Positions 43,976 through 52,760 are shown, numbered from the stretch's first letter. The stretch: DNA of 64,000 nt from Polymorphum gilvum SL003B-26A1 (GCF_000192745.1 NC_015259.1:4231001-4295000), one strand, 5' to 3'. Notes: a model not told the origin generated them from the letters alone. Made by a program: numbers and translations.

Positions 43976-45232
43976 TCAGCGCACCGCCTGCATCAGCGAC
44001 TGGAACATTTCGTTGGACGCCGACAAGATCTGCGAAGCGGCGGAATAGGCCTGTTGCGCCGTCAGCATGCGGCTGAATTCGGTACTGGTATCGGTGGTGC
44101 TGGCTTCCAGATAGCCGCCATTGATGGTGCCTACGCCGCCGGTCCCCGCCAGGTGCAGCGTGCTGTTGCCCGAATAGGACGAGCGGGCGTAGATGCCGTT
44201 GCTCATCTCGGTCAGGCCGTTGGCATTGGGGAAGGTGGCCACCGGGATCTTGTAGATGACCCTCTGCTCGCCGTTGTCGAAGAAGGCGGTCACCGAGCCA
44301 TCCGCGCCGATCTCGACGCCGGTCAGAGCGCCATAAGCGAGTCCGTCCTGGGTGATCGACTGGATGGCGATGTAAGGGTCGGTGCTGCCGGAGGCGTATT
44401 GGGTGAGGCCATTGGCTGCCCCGAGCGTTCCCAGATTGAGCGCGATGGCGCTGTCGGCAGCGCCGGTGGTCCAACCGGCGATCGTGAGCTCGGCGGGTGA
44501 CGGATCGGTCACGGCGAGCGTACCGTCGGAATTGAAGGTGATGGTGACAGGGGTGCTGGTCACCGTGCCGCTGGCAGCGGTGCCGCCGGCCAGGGTCGGA
44601 TCGGCGAAACTCATCTCCCAGGTGTTGGCATCGGTCTTGGTCCAGGTCACGGTGATCGTGTTGGTGGTGCCGAGACTGTCATAGACCTCGATCGTGGTGT
44701 CGAAACTGTCGCCGACGGCCGCGTCGGCCGGCAGGTTGGCCTGCATGGTCACGTTGGACGTGGCGCCGACGGAGCTCTTGACGGAGTCCACGTCGATCGG
44801 CACCAGGGACGCCTCGCTGGTGCCGGCAACGGGATTTCCCGAGGCGTCGGTGGCCCAGCCCAGCAGATAGTAGCCGCCATTGGTCAGATAGCCGTTGGCG
44901 TCGATCTCGAACTCGCCGTTGCGGGTATAGTAGGTTTGACCGCCGCTGACCTCCGAGGACACGACGAAGAAGCCGCTGCCCTCAATCGCCAGATGGGTGC
45001 TCGAGGAGGAGGAGACCAGCAGGCCCTGCTCGCTGACCGACGAGCGGGTCGAGGCGACCACGCCGCCGCTGGAGGAACTGGTGGTCCCGGCGACCAGACT
45101 GGTGAAGCTGGTCGAACTGGCCTTGTAGGCCGTGGTCTGCGAGTTCGCCAGGTTGGACGAAACGTTGGAGAGCGCCTGGCTCTGGGCATAGAGCGAGGAA
45201 ATGGCGGAGTTGAGGGCGCCCATCAGGCTCAT
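43976..45232 (-). CDS. flgE: Flagellar hook protein FlgE
   Basis: 418 residues with GAGGTG 5 nt upstream. The N-terminus ALSNVSSNLANSQTTAYKAS is the rod/hook signature; EGSGFFVV and YYTRNGEFEIDANGYL are FlgE-family blocks; the C-terminal helix ends EMFQSLMQAVR. Ser/Thr/Gly-rich middle, as usual for hook subunits. FlgD, its cap, lies 9 bp upstream. Confidence 0.93.
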   Translation of the reverse strand: MSLMGALNSAISSLYAQSQALSNVSSNLANSQTTAYKASSTSFTSLVAGTTSSSSGGVVASTRSSVSEQGLLVSSSSSTHLAIEGSGFFVVSSEVSGGQTYYTRNGEFEIDANGYLTNGGYYLLGWATDASGNPVAGTSEASLVPIDVDSVKSSVGATSNVTMQANLPADAAVGDSFDTTIEVYDSLGTTNTITVTWTKTDANTWEMSFADPTLAGGTAASGTVTSTPVTITFNSDGTLAVTDPSPAELTIAGWTTGAADSAIALNLGTLGAANGLTQYASGSTDPYIAIQSITQDGLAYGALTGVEIGADGSVTAFFDNGEQRVIYKIPVATFPNANGLTEMSNGIYARSSYSGNSTLHLAGTGGVGTINGGYLEASTTDTSTEFSRMLTAQQAYSAASQILSASNEMFQSLMQAVR

Positions 45233-45241
45233 GGCTGCACC

Positions 45242-45910
45242 TCACGCCGCTCGGATGGTGAGGATATTGCCGACGAGCACCGAGGCGTCGCCGATCTTCA
45301 GCACCGAACTGCCGTTATCGACATCGATGCCCGTGACCTTGCCGATGACCGTGGTCGAGCCGGAAACGTCGTTGCCGGAGGCATCGGTGGCCGTGACGGA
45401 GATGGTGTAACTGCCGCCGTCCTCAAGCTGGGTGCCGCTTGAGGTGATCCCGTCCCAGCTGAAATAATGCGAGCCAGCACCGGTCTCCCCGGCGCCGCTC
45501 CACACCGACTTGCCGCTCTCGTCATAGATGGTGATGGTTACCTCGGAGGCGGTGGACTCGAGCGAATAGCCCCAGGTCGCAGCGCCGTCAGCGAGCGTGG
45601 TCGTGTTGCCATAGGCCTCCACGGTCTGACCGAGATATCCGAGGCCGGATCCCGAGATCATCTGCGACACGGACGACGCGATGGAGGAGAGTTGCTCGCT
45701 GATCTCCGTCTGCGTGTCGTAGCTGGCATAGGAGACCATGCGGTCGAGATAGGTATCCGTGTCGGTCGGATCGAGCGGGTTCTGGTTCTGCAGCTGCGTC
45801 AGCATCAGCGACAGGAAGTCGGAACTCGTCAGCCCGAGGGTCGAACTGCTGCTGCCCGTCGACGAAGACGACGTGGCATAGCTGTAGGAATTTACTGTCG
45901 AGATGGTCAT
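45242..45910 (-). CDS. flgD: Flagellar hook assembly (cap) protein FlgD
   Basis: 222 residues. The FlgD core DFLSLMLTQLQNQNPLDPTD is at 31-50, followed by the MVSYASYDTQTEIS cap region and C-terminal beta domains (FlgD Ig/Tudor-like). It caps the growing hook and is not kept in the final structure. The start has only a weak SD. Confidence 0.92.
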   Translation of the reverse strand: MTISTVNSYSYATSSSSTGSSSSTLGLTSSDFLSLMLTQLQNQNPLDPTDTDTYLDRMVSYASYDTQTEISEQLSSIASSVSQMISGSGLGYLGQTVEAYGNTTTLADGAATWGYSLESTASEVTITIYDESGKSVWSGAGETGAGSHYFSWDGITSSGTQLEDGGSYTISVTATDASGNDVSGSTTVIGKVTGIDVDNGSSVLKIGDASVLVGNILTIRAA

Positions 45911-46077
45911 GATTGCCCAGACAATTTTCGTGAACCGAAAAGTGCCGGACGGCTACGTTGACAAGCTCTGCCGAGCGCCGTCCGATTGTTTTAGAAACGG
46001 ACGGGCGCCGGAAATCAGGCGCATTCATCTTGAGATCTACTGGGAAAAGCGTTTCTAGGCGCCTGTGCCGCAGGCCC

Positions 46078-46581
46078 CTAACGCCTGACGGGCGGCGGAG
46101 GCCGGAGGGCGTGCAACTGCTCGATCACGTCGGCAAAGGCAGCACGGTCGACGGGATCGATATCGCGCATCAGGTCGACGACGGTGTCCAGCATCGCCAG
46201 ATCCATGGCCGTTCGCCGGTCGATCGCGGATCGCACCACGTCACGGAAATCGGCCTCGTCGAAAGGCTGCCGGCGCAGGCTCGCGGCAACCTGCTCGGCG
46301 AAGGAACTGCCCGCCGCACCGCTGCGTTCCATCTCGGCCGCGACGGTCGCAAGGGTGGCCCTCACGCGCTCCATGCCCGCCGCCGTCAGCCGCGGCTCGA
46401 GGCGCATCTCCACGTCGCGCAGGATATCGGGTGGAAACGGCGGCCGCGGCGGGCGATTGGCGACGCCGCCGAGTACCCAGCCCGCGAGGAACAGGTTGGC
46501 GGCAAGAGAAACGAGAAGCAGTCTGGTCAGCGGCGAGGACCGCTTGCGGTCCGGGGTCGAGGTCACGCGCAGATCCGTCAC
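46078..46581 (-). CDS. Periplasmic heavy-metal sensor-like protein (Spy/ZraP-type helical)
   Basis: 167 residues from a GTG that overlaps the stop of the anti-sigma-like gene (GTGA). One N-terminal membrane anchor (about 19-41), then a Pro-rich linker (RPPRPPFPP) and a helical periplasmic domain with the pattern RLTAAGMERVRATLATVAAE ... of the heavy-metal-resistance/Spy group. No Cys/His metal cluster is present. In alphaproteobacteria such proteins commonly follow an ECF sigma and an anti-sigma-like gene. Here the sigma gene is 4 kb upstream, beyond fliS-fliD-fliC. Confidence 0.75.
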   Translation of the reverse strand: MTDLRVTSTPDRKRSSPLTRLLLVSLAANLFLAGWVLGGVANRPPRPPFPPDILRDVEMRLEPRLTAAGMERVRATLATVAAEMERSGAAGSSFAEQVAASLRRQPFDEADFRDVVRSAIDRRTAMDLAMLDTVVDLMRDIDPVDRAAFADVIEQLHALRPPPPVRR

Positions 46582-47093
46582 GATAGGTCAAACACGGAAA
46601 AGAACGTCGGAACGGACCGATAAGTCAACAGCGTGTCCGTCTGGCTCGCGTCCAGATACCTGAGCGCAAAGCCGAGCACGAAAAAGAGCATCAAGGTCGC
46701 GACAACCCGGGTGCCGCCAAACCGATTTGCCAGATCGCGCAGGATCCAGATCGGCCCGCCGGCACGCTGCCTCGCGTCCGTGTCCGGGCCGCGCCGCTTC
46801 GCCGCAGCGGCGGTTCGGGCCGGCATGCGCCCCAAGCCGGCAGCCGGCGCCTCCAGCGCCGCCCGGCGGGCGATGCGATCGGCCAGGCCCGCCGGCGCTC
46901 TCGGGCTGCCGGCGGAAGCCGAGAAGGCTGCGCGCAGCCTTCGCATCTCGTCGAGCGCTGCGCGCGCGGCATCGCTTTCCTCCAGCAGGGCACGGGCCGC
47001 AGCGGCGTCCGGCCAGCGCGCCGGATCGTCGCCGTAGCGGTCGAGACAGTCCCGGAACTCCTCGAGTGTCATCGTGGTCTTGGACATTTCCAC
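46578..47093 (-). CDS. Anti-sigma-like membrane protein
   Basis: 171 residues from GTG 47093 with GGAGG 7 nt upstream. The cytoplasmic part (TLEEFRDCLDRYGDDPARWP, about 8-27) matches the N-terminal pattern of small alphaproteobacterial anti-sigma-like proteins; one C-terminal membrane helix (about 132-150) leaves a short periplasmic end. Coupled to the periplasmic sensor-like gene. Predicted to hold an ECF sigma at the membrane; the ECF sigma at 50.4-51.0 kb is the obvious candidate. Confidence 0.65.
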   Translation of the reverse strand: MEMSKTTMTLEEFRDCLDRYGDDPARWPDAAAARALLEESDAARAALDEMRRLRAAFSASAGSPRAPAGLADRIARRAALEAPAAGLGRMPARTAAAAKRRGPDTDARQRAGGPIWILRDLANRFGGTRVVATLMLFFVLGFALRYLDASQTDTLLTYRSVPTFFSVFDLS

Positions 47094-47292
47094 TCGTCGA
47101 CCTCCGGACCGTCCCAGGCTTCCTGCCCGGGGATCCCCAGCTTGCGCGCCGGGTCACGCTAGCTTGGAACTTTCAGGCTGTCCAGCATCGCCCCGGCGTC
47201 TGGGTGGCGACAAAGCCCGGTGAGCGATGTCCAGAAAGCCTTTGACAACAAGGACACACCCGACCACGCGCCGGCGCGCGACCGAGGCCGAA

Positions 47293-47739
47293 TCAGGCAG
47301 CATCGGGGCCTTGCCAAGGGGGGGCACCAATCTCCTCGAGCCGGCGCGGCGTGCCGCGCGGCTCCATCGCCGCCAGGGCAGCAAAGGCGTCGCGCAGGGC
47401 GACAAGGCCGAGAACGAGGGCGCGTAGGCGCTCGGCCGCGTCCGCCTTGCCGATGGCCGCGTTGATGGCGAAGATGTTGCGCGTGTAGGTGTCGCACAGC
47501 TGTTGTGCCAGGGTACCGCCGCGGTCCATGTCCAGCGTGCCGCGCAGCCCGCGCAAGATGGTGACCGCACGCTGGCCGCGCTCGAAGGCTACGTCGTAGC
47601 GGCCGAGCCGGGCATGCTGTTCCGCGTGGGTCAGCGCGTTCACCACCTCGTCATAGAGCAGGACAACGGCATGGGCAGGCGGGACGGCAGTGGCCGCCCG
47701 ACGGTAGGCATCGATGGCGCGGGCCATGGGCAGGGTCAT
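47293..47739 (-). CDS. fliS: Flagellar export chaperone FliS
   Basis: 148 residues from ATG 47739, 2 nt after the fliD stop. The FliS four-helix pattern is seen: ARAIDAYRRA near the start, PAHAVVLLYDEVVNALTHAE, and AERGQRAVTILRGLRGTLDM-like helix. It binds the C-terminal D0 helix of flagellin in the cytoplasm before export. The C-terminus is longer than usual (about 125). Confidence 0.88.
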   Translation of the reverse strand: MTLPMARAIDAYRRAATAVPPAHAVVLLYDEVVNALTHAEQHARLGRYDVAFERGQRAVTILRGLRGTLDMDRGGTLAQQLCDTYTRNIFAINAAIGKADAAERLRALVLGLVALRDAFAALAAMEPRGTPRRLEEIGAPPWQGPDAA

Positions 47740-47741
47740 GA

Positions 47742-49409
47742 TCAATCGTCTCCGGCGTTAAGCAGGGCTTCCAGATAGGTCAGGGTCGAATTGGCTTGCT
47801 CGATCGCCGCCTGATAGGCGGCATAGCGCTGGGTCAGGAAGCTGCGATAGCTTTCCGCCCGACTGCGGATGCTGGAGGCCCGTTCCTCCAGTGCCGTATT
47901 CTTGTCCGTCAGGTTGGCAATGATCTCGGCCAGCGTGCCGGAACTCGAATCGGCGACAGCAGCCACTGCTGTCGCCAGTTTCTCGGTCAGACCCGAGGAG
48001 AAGCTCAGCTCGACCGACTGCGACGCGCTGCCCGTGAACACGAAGGTGATGCCTTCGTAGGCCGTGCCCTTGGCGCCGATGATGCGGGCGCCGTTGACGG
48101 TGAAGGCGGACGCGTCGCCGTCGACGGCGACGGAGGCAATGGCACCGTTCTCGTCGACGACGATGTCGAGCGTCAGGCTGTCCGGCATCGCCGTGCTGCG
48201 CGACAGCAGCGCCACATCGGACGAGGAACTGGTCATCTGAAAACTCAGCAGCTTTTCCACCGAGGCCAGATCGTTCAGCAACGCGTTGTTCAGCGTCGTT
48301 TCGTTCAGCACCAGTTTGTTCTGGCTGTCGTAGGACAGGCCGAGCAGGGCCATCGAGGTTTCGTCGATCAGGGTTGCGAGCGCGGCGGCGATCTGCGTGT
48401 TGGCGCTGCGCAGGGTGCCGTCGCCGAACAGCACGGCATCGCTCGACGCGGCGCCGGAGGAACCGGTCGCCTGCTGGGTCAGCGCCCAGTCGCGATAGGC
48501 GTTGTAGGCGGTGACCAGGTCGGTGATCGCGCTCTTGATCGAGGTCAGGTCGTTGGCGATCTCCACGGCGATGGAGGCATCCTCGCCGGTGATCTGATAG
48601 AGATTGAAGGTCAACCCGTCGATGACATCGTCGATCGTGTTGCTCTTGCGGGTGATCTCGATGCCGTCGATGCGGATCACCGCATCCTTTGCCGCCTGGA
48701 CTTCGTTGGCGAAGCTGCCGTCCTCGGAGGTGAGGCCGAGGGCGCTGCCAATGTCGCCTGCCAGGGAGGACAGCACGATCTCCTGGCCGGTTTCCGTTCC
48801 TGACAGGACGAGGCGATAGCTATCTTCTGCGACCTTGACCACCGAGGCCTGAATGCCGCTCTGGGTCGAATTGGCATTGATCAGCGCGGCTATTTCCTTC
48901 AGCGACATGGTCTCGTCGATGTCGTAGGTGACGCTATCGCCATCGCCCAGAGCGAGGGAAAGGGTGCCCGACAGACCGAGCTCCTCGGTGTTGCTGGCGA
49001 ACGTGTCTCCGGCCACCTTGTGAACGCTCGCCAGCTGCAGGATCTGCAGATCGTAACTGCCGGTGTTGACGCCATTCTGCGCTGTGACAACCACGGCGGA
49101 TTCGGCGTTCACGCTGCCCTGGGCGGTCAGGTAGGCCTCGCGCAGGGAGAAGATGTCGTCCTTGACTGTCAGGCTGTCGGTGGTGCCCCGAATGGTGTCC
49201 GTGACCGACAGGATAGCCTGCAGCAGCGCCTGCATGTCCTGATAGGCTGCAAGTTTGGTCTCGTTGCTCGCGATCTGTAGGTCGATACGGTCTGCTGGCG
49301 CCGTCTTCGCAGCGACGGCAACTTCGATCAAGGCGTTCCAGTCGATGCTGGAGCCGGAACTGGTGTAGCTGTAACTGGTGGTCGACGTCGACGAGGACAC
49401 TGTGGCCAT
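47742..49409 (-). CDS. fliD: Flagellar filament cap protein FliD
   Basis: 555 residues. N-terminal FliD domain with DWNALIEVAVAAKTAPADRI (23-42) and LQILQLASVHKV; C-terminal coiled region ERASSIRSRAESYRSFLTQR and YLEALLNAG. It caps the filament tip and folds flagellin as it emerges. SD GGGAG lies upstream. Located between fliC and fliS on the same strand. Confidence 0.93.
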   Translation of the reverse strand: MATVSSSTSTTSYSYTSSGSSIDWNALIEVAVAAKTAPADRIDLQIASNETKLAAYQDMQALLQAILSVTDTIRGTTDSLTVKDDIFSLREAYLTAQGSVNAESAVVVTAQNGVNTGSYDLQILQLASVHKVAGDTFASNTEELGLSGTLSLALGDGDSVTYDIDETMSLKEIAALINANSTQSGIQASVVKVAEDSYRLVLSGTETGQEIVLSSLAGDIGSALGLTSEDGSFANEVQAAKDAVIRIDGIEITRKSNTIDDVIDGLTFNLYQITGEDASIAVEIANDLTSIKSAITDLVTAYNAYRDWALTQQATGSSGAASSDAVLFGDGTLRSANTQIAAALATLIDETSMALLGLSYDSQNKLVLNETTLNNALLNDLASVEKLLSFQMTSSSSDVALLSRSTAMPDSLTLDIVVDENGAIASVAVDGDASAFTVNGARIIGAKGTAYEGITFVFTGSASQSVELSFSSGLTEKLATAVAAVADSSSGTLAEIIANLTDKNTALEERASSIRSRAESYRSFLTQRYAAYQAAIEQANSTLTYLEALLNAGDD

Positions 49410-49480
49410 GGCGCAACTCTCCCGAACAGGACCCGGGGCAAACCTGCCCGCCAGGTGGGGGTGGCGGACAGGTTGACGAG

Positions 49481-50305
49481 CTACTGCAGAAGCTTCAGAA
49501 GGTTCTGCGGCATCTCATTGGCCTGGGCGGCGGCGGCGACGGCTGCCTGCACCTTGACGCTGGTCGCCGACAGGCGCGCCTGCTCGGCGGCGATGTCGAC
49601 ATCGGCGATGGCCGACTGGGCGGCGTCGAGGTTCTCCATGCTGGTGGCGATCGCCTCGGAGCGGAACTCGAAGCGCGACATGGTGGCGCCCATCTTGGCG
49701 CGCGCCGCAGAGACGCTGTCGATCGCCGTGTCGAGCGCGGTCATGGCGGCATCGGCGTTGGTGGCGGAGGCCAGGTCGAGCGCGTTGACGCCGATGCTGG
49801 TCGCGTCCAGCGCATAGGTGGTCAGCGAAATGGTGTCGCTGACATCGGTGCCGACGACCACGGACAGGCCAGCGGTGGCGGCGGAGGTCGACTCCAGCAG
49901 GCTGTCGCCGTTGTAGCGGGTGGACTGGGCGATGCCGTCGATTTCTTCGATGAGTTGCTGGAATTCCGCATCGATATAGACCCGCTCGCTGTCGGTCACC
50001 GTGCCCGACGACGACTGGGCCGCGAGCACTTTCATGCGTTCCAGGATGTCGCTGATGCGCGCCGCGCCGCCATCGGCGGTCTGCAGAATGGAGATGGCGT
50101 TGGAGGCGTTGGTGCTGGCCTGCTCCAGAACGGCGACATCCGAGCGGATCTTGGTCGAGATGGCAAGGCCGGCCGCGTCGTCCGACGCTTTGGTGATGCG
50201 CGAGCCGCTGGCCAGCTTGGCGAGCGAGTCGGACTGGTCGGTCGAATTCGAGTTGAGGTAGCGGACGGCGGTGTTCGCAGCCGTGTTGGTCGAGATAACG
50301 GGCAT
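49481..50305 (-). CDS. fliC: Flagellin, short form
   Basis: 274 residues with AGGAG 6 nt upstream. Conserved N-terminal D0/D1 (LASGSRITKASDDAAGLAIS at 31-50) and C-terminal D1/D0 ending in NEMPQNLLKLLQ. The hypervariable D2/D3 part is almost absent, giving a minimal filament subunit. The next genes, fliD and fliS, belong to the same filament set. The leader (50306-50441) contains a 17-bp inverted repeat. Confidence 0.93.
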   Translation of the reverse strand: MPVISTNTAANTAVRYLNSNSTDQSDSLAKLASGSRITKASDDAAGLAISTKIRSDVAVLEQASTNASNAISILQTADGGAARISDILERMKVLAAQSSSGTVTDSERVYIDAEFQQLIEEIDGIAQSTRYNGDSLLESTSAATAGLSVVVGTDVSDTISLTTYALDATSIGVNALDLASATNADAAMTALDTAIDSVSAARAKMGATMSRFEFRSEAIATSMENLDAAQSAIADVDIAAEQARLSATSVKVQAAVAAAAQANEMPQNLLKLLQ

Positions 50306-50350
50306 GGACTACTCCTGATATCCTTGATGCCACGCCACGGGATCCGGCGC

Positions 50351-50367
50351 GGACATGACGCATGTCC
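50351..50367 (-). promoter_or_regulatory. Inverted repeat in flagellin leader
   Basis: GGACATG-ACG-CATGTCC, a perfect 7-bp repeat with 3-nt spacer, 45 nt upstream of the flagellin start. It may be an operator or an mRNA hairpin. No sigma-28 or sigma-54 promoter could be assigned with confidence. Confidence 0.4.
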
Positions 50368-50441
50368 TTGCGTCTGGACCCTTGAACGGCAGACGTCCCC
50401 CATTTCAGGCGCACCAATTCCGGCTCGACCGCGGTTTTTGG

Positions 50442-51011
50442 TTAATCGTTGGTAAACAGGGTCGTGATCTCGTCGCCCTTGTTGCGCAGCAACTGGCGCA
50501 GTTTCTGCCGTCCGCGCTTGAGCAGCGACTCCACGGCGAAGACAGAAGTCTCCATGATCTCGGCGATTTCGCCGTTCGACAGGTTCTCGTGATAGGAGAG
50601 AATGAGGGCGATGCGTTGCTGGCCGGCCAGTTGCGCCATGGCCGCGTTGAGCAGAGCCGTTACCTCCTCCTGCATCATCGTCTGGACCTGGTCGGCGCCG
50701 CCGGCCGGCACTTCGGGCAGGTCGTCCATCGCCTCGACGCGCGGCCGGCGCAACAGGTCGATGCACCGGTTGGTGACGACCCGGTACAGCCAGGTCGAGA
50801 AGCGCGCCCTGCCCGGCTGCCAGGCGGTGCGGCGGGTCCACAGCTGCAGGAAGGCATCCTGCACCACGTCCTCGGCGTCGGTCGGGTTGCGCAGGATGCG
50901 GAACGCGACGGCGTAACCGCGGTCGACATGGCGCTCGACCAGGATACGGAACGCATCCTCGTCGCCGAGACCGATGAATTGCAGCAGATCGTCATCGCTC
51001 GCAGACCGCAT
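50442..51011 (-). CDS. ECF-type RNA polymerase sigma factor
   Basis: 189 residues from ATG 51011; in-frame ATGs at 51032 and 51110 are possible longer starts. Region 2 is DDDLLQFIGLGDEDAFRILV then DAEDVVQDAFLQLW; region 4 is RIALILSYHENLSNGEIAEI followed by FAVESLLKRGRQKLRQLL. No region 3, so group IV. It precedes fliC by 136 bp on the same strand and is preceded by a 590-bp spacer with an AT-rich palindrome patch. Its probable membrane regulator is the anti-sigma-like gene at 46.6-47.1 kb. Confidence 0.88.
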   Translation of the reverse strand: MRSASDDDLLQFIGLGDEDAFRILVERHVDRGYAVAFRILRNPTDAEDVVQDAFLQLWTRRTAWQPGRARFSTWLYRVVTNRCIDLLRRPRVEAMDDLPEVPAGGADQVQTMMQEEVTALLNAAMAQLAGQQRIALILSYHENLSNGEIAEIMETSVFAVESLLKRGRQKLRQLLRNKGDEITTLFTND

Positions 51012-51110
51012 ATCCCCGCCCGCTTCCCGCATCCGCTTGCGACCCGTGTGCGCCGTCGCCTTCGCTTCCCCCGGTCCGGCAGATGCCCGAGTAAGTGTCG
51101 CGAAGCCCAT

Positions 51111-51604
51111 GATCGATACCCCCGCCTGCAGCAGTTAGGCGCGTCCGAAGACAGTCGCGCTCAGGCATTGAACGATGACTCATAATATTTCAGGCGCATG
51201 ATTTAATCATTTTCTTCATTTTTTAAATATAGAGTGAGAAAAATTTTCCTATCTAGTAGGAAACTTTTTCCTATAAGGAAAATTTGAGCGCTTTTTAACC
51301 ACTATACGCAGGGAGCGCTCGAATACAGCCGCCAAGATAGGCCTTTCGCGGAGCACACAGATGCGTCCCGCACCGAAAGCCGAGCCATAGGCTTTCGAAC
51401 GTCTCGAATGACCGCCGGCAGCGCGACCCAAGTATCTCCCACATCGTCCCCGACGTCTTGAGCATTTCGGAGGTCGCCGCGAGAGGACCCGGTCGAGTCC
51501 CGCCGGTCGTCCTATGAGGTGTCGACGGCGGTACGGAGCGCTTCCCTGGATTTTTCTTTCTGCAAAAATTTTCTGCTATATTGTTTCTATAGAAAGGCTC
51601 GGTC
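51111..51604. other. AT-rich spacer with nested palindrome
   Basis: Nearly 500 bp without a credible gene. The 51180-51300 part is strikingly AT-rich. At 51241-51285 an outer repeat (AAATTTTCC-TAT versus ATAAGGAAAATTT, one bulge) encloses a perfect inner hairpin TAGGAAA-CTT-TTTCCTA. The remaining 51300-51540 has normal GC and no recognisable coding remnant in any frame. Confidence 0.55.
51574..51595 (+). promoter_or_regulatory. Promoter and operator of the Xre-RES module
   Basis: An extended -10, TGCTATATT (51574-51582), is followed immediately by the perfect 12-bp palindrome TTTCTATAGAAA (51584-51595), ending 9 nt before the antitoxin ATG. Binding there by the antitoxin would block initiation, the usual autoregulation of such pairs. 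AAAGG within the same stretch serves as SD. Confidence 0.6.
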
Positions 51605-51988
51605 ATGCCCACACCTCGTACTGCCGCTGCCGCGCGTCCTGAAGCCGGCGCCGTCGTCACCAAGGCCGCCATCCGTGCCGCGGATCGATTGGGCGTCACC
51701 GCCCGGACCCTCGCCGCCGTCATCGGCGTCAGCGAGGCGACCGTGTCGCGTATGAAGCGGGGCGCGTTCGGGCTCGAACCGGGGACGAAGCCTTTCGAGC
51801 TTGCGGTCCTCTTCGTTCGCCTGTTCCGATCGCTCGACGCGATCGCCGGCGGCGACGAGAAGGTCGCGGCACGCTGGCTTGCCGCCCCCAACACCGTCCT
51901 CGGCGCCCGGCCGATCGAGAAGTTGCAGACCGTGAGCGGGCTCGTCGATGTCATCGCCTATCTGGACGCGCGTCGCGCTCTCGTCTGA
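51605..51988 (+). CDS. Xre/MbcA/ParS-type antitoxin
   Basis: 127 residues. HTH at about 22-55 (LGVTARTLAAVIGVSEATVS) followed by the DUF2384 toxin-binding domain with LFVRLFRSLDAIAGGDEKVA, WLAAPNTVLGARPIEKLQT. This is the antitoxin half of Xre-RES systems, which blocks the RES active site with its C-terminus. The stop overlaps the RES gene by 41 nt. Confidence 0.9.
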   Translation: MPTPRTAAAARPEAGAVVTKAAIRAADRLGVTARTLAAVIGVSEATVSRMKRGAFGLEPGTKPFELAVLFVRLFRSLDAIAGGDEKVAARWLAAPNTVLGARPIEKLQTVSGLVDVIAYLDARRALV

Positions 51989-52604
51989 ATTCCGTCGCTT
52001 CGATGGCGCGTGCTGGCGGCTGGTCGAGGCCCAGCACCGCGTCTCGACGCTGAAACTGACCGATACGCTCGCCGAGCAGGCCCTGCTGGAAAACCTTGTC
52101 GAAGAGACCAAGCCGGCGATCCCGCCGGAGTGCCGCCATCTCGACTTCCTGCTGGCGACGCCTTTCCGCTATGGCGCCGTCTATCCGGACGGGTCGCGCT
52201 TCCGGCGCGCCGGGCGCACGCTCGGCGTCTACTATGCGGCCGAAAGCGTCGCCACCGCGGTCGCGGAGACGGCCTTCTACCGGCTCCTGTTCTTCGCCGA
52301 ATCGCCGGCTACGCCCTGGCCGTCCGGTGCGGCCGAATTCACCGCCTTCTCCGCCGCGATCGCAACCGCACGCCTCCTCGACCTGACGAGCGATCCGCTG
52401 TCTCTCGACAGCGGGCTCTGGACCGATCCGACCGATTACGGCCACTTCCAGGCCTTCGCAGACGCGGTCAGAGCGACGGAGGCAGACATGATCCGCTACC
52501 GGTCGGTTCGCGACCCGGCCGCGGGCGTCAATCTCGCGATCCTGACGTGCCGCGCGTTCTCGAAGGCCACGCCGGTCGAGCGCCAGACCTGGCGCATCCT
52601 GTAG
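51948..52604 (+). CDS. RES-domain toxin
   Basis: 218 residues. RES fold with the NAD pocket residues: FRRFDGACWRLV region, GSRFRRAGRTLGVYYAAES (Arg and Tyr) and AVAETAFYR (Glu). RES toxins degrade cellular NAD+, stopping growth when free of antitoxin. Start at ATG 51948 lies inside the antitoxin gene, so translation is coupled. Not at the ORF ends of any phage operon; it sits about 1.1 kb from the prophage tail genes and may be host- or phage-borne. Confidence 0.88.
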   Translation: MSSPIWTRVALSSEFRRFDGACWRLVEAQHRVSTLKLTDTLAEQALLENLVEETKPAIPPECRHLDFLLATPFRYGAVYPDGSRFRRAGRTLGVYYAAESVATAVAETAFYRLLFFAESPATPWPSGAAEFTAFSAAIATARLLDLTSDPLSLDSGLWTDPTDYGHFQAFADAVRATEADMIRYRSVRDPAAGVNLAILTCRAFSKATPVERQTWRIL

Positions 52605-52730
52605 CGCGCAAAAACAAATGGCACTTCGCGCAAGATCAGATGGCAACAGAAATCGCCGTGCGAACGCACGGCCGCGCCGATGGTTCCGCCGTGCCGCGGA
52701 GCGAATCCCCGCCGCTCCGGGAACGAGTGG

Positions 52731-52760
52731 ACCCCGGGTCTCGCTGCGCTCGCCCGGGGT
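52731..52760. repeat. REP-like extragenic palindrome
   Basis: ACCCCGGG-14 nt-CCCGGGGT with a TCTCGCTGCGCTCG loop. This shape (GC-rich arms around CTCGCTGCGCTCG) recurs between genes in many alphaproteobacteria; a similar smaller one with CGCTTCGCTGCG loop lies at 27511-27540. Confidence 0.6.

Noticed and set aside
51300-51540. Possible gene remnant between the AT-rich patch and the Xre-RES module
   Set aside because: No frame gives a recognisable domain or SD; only short odd peptides without family features.
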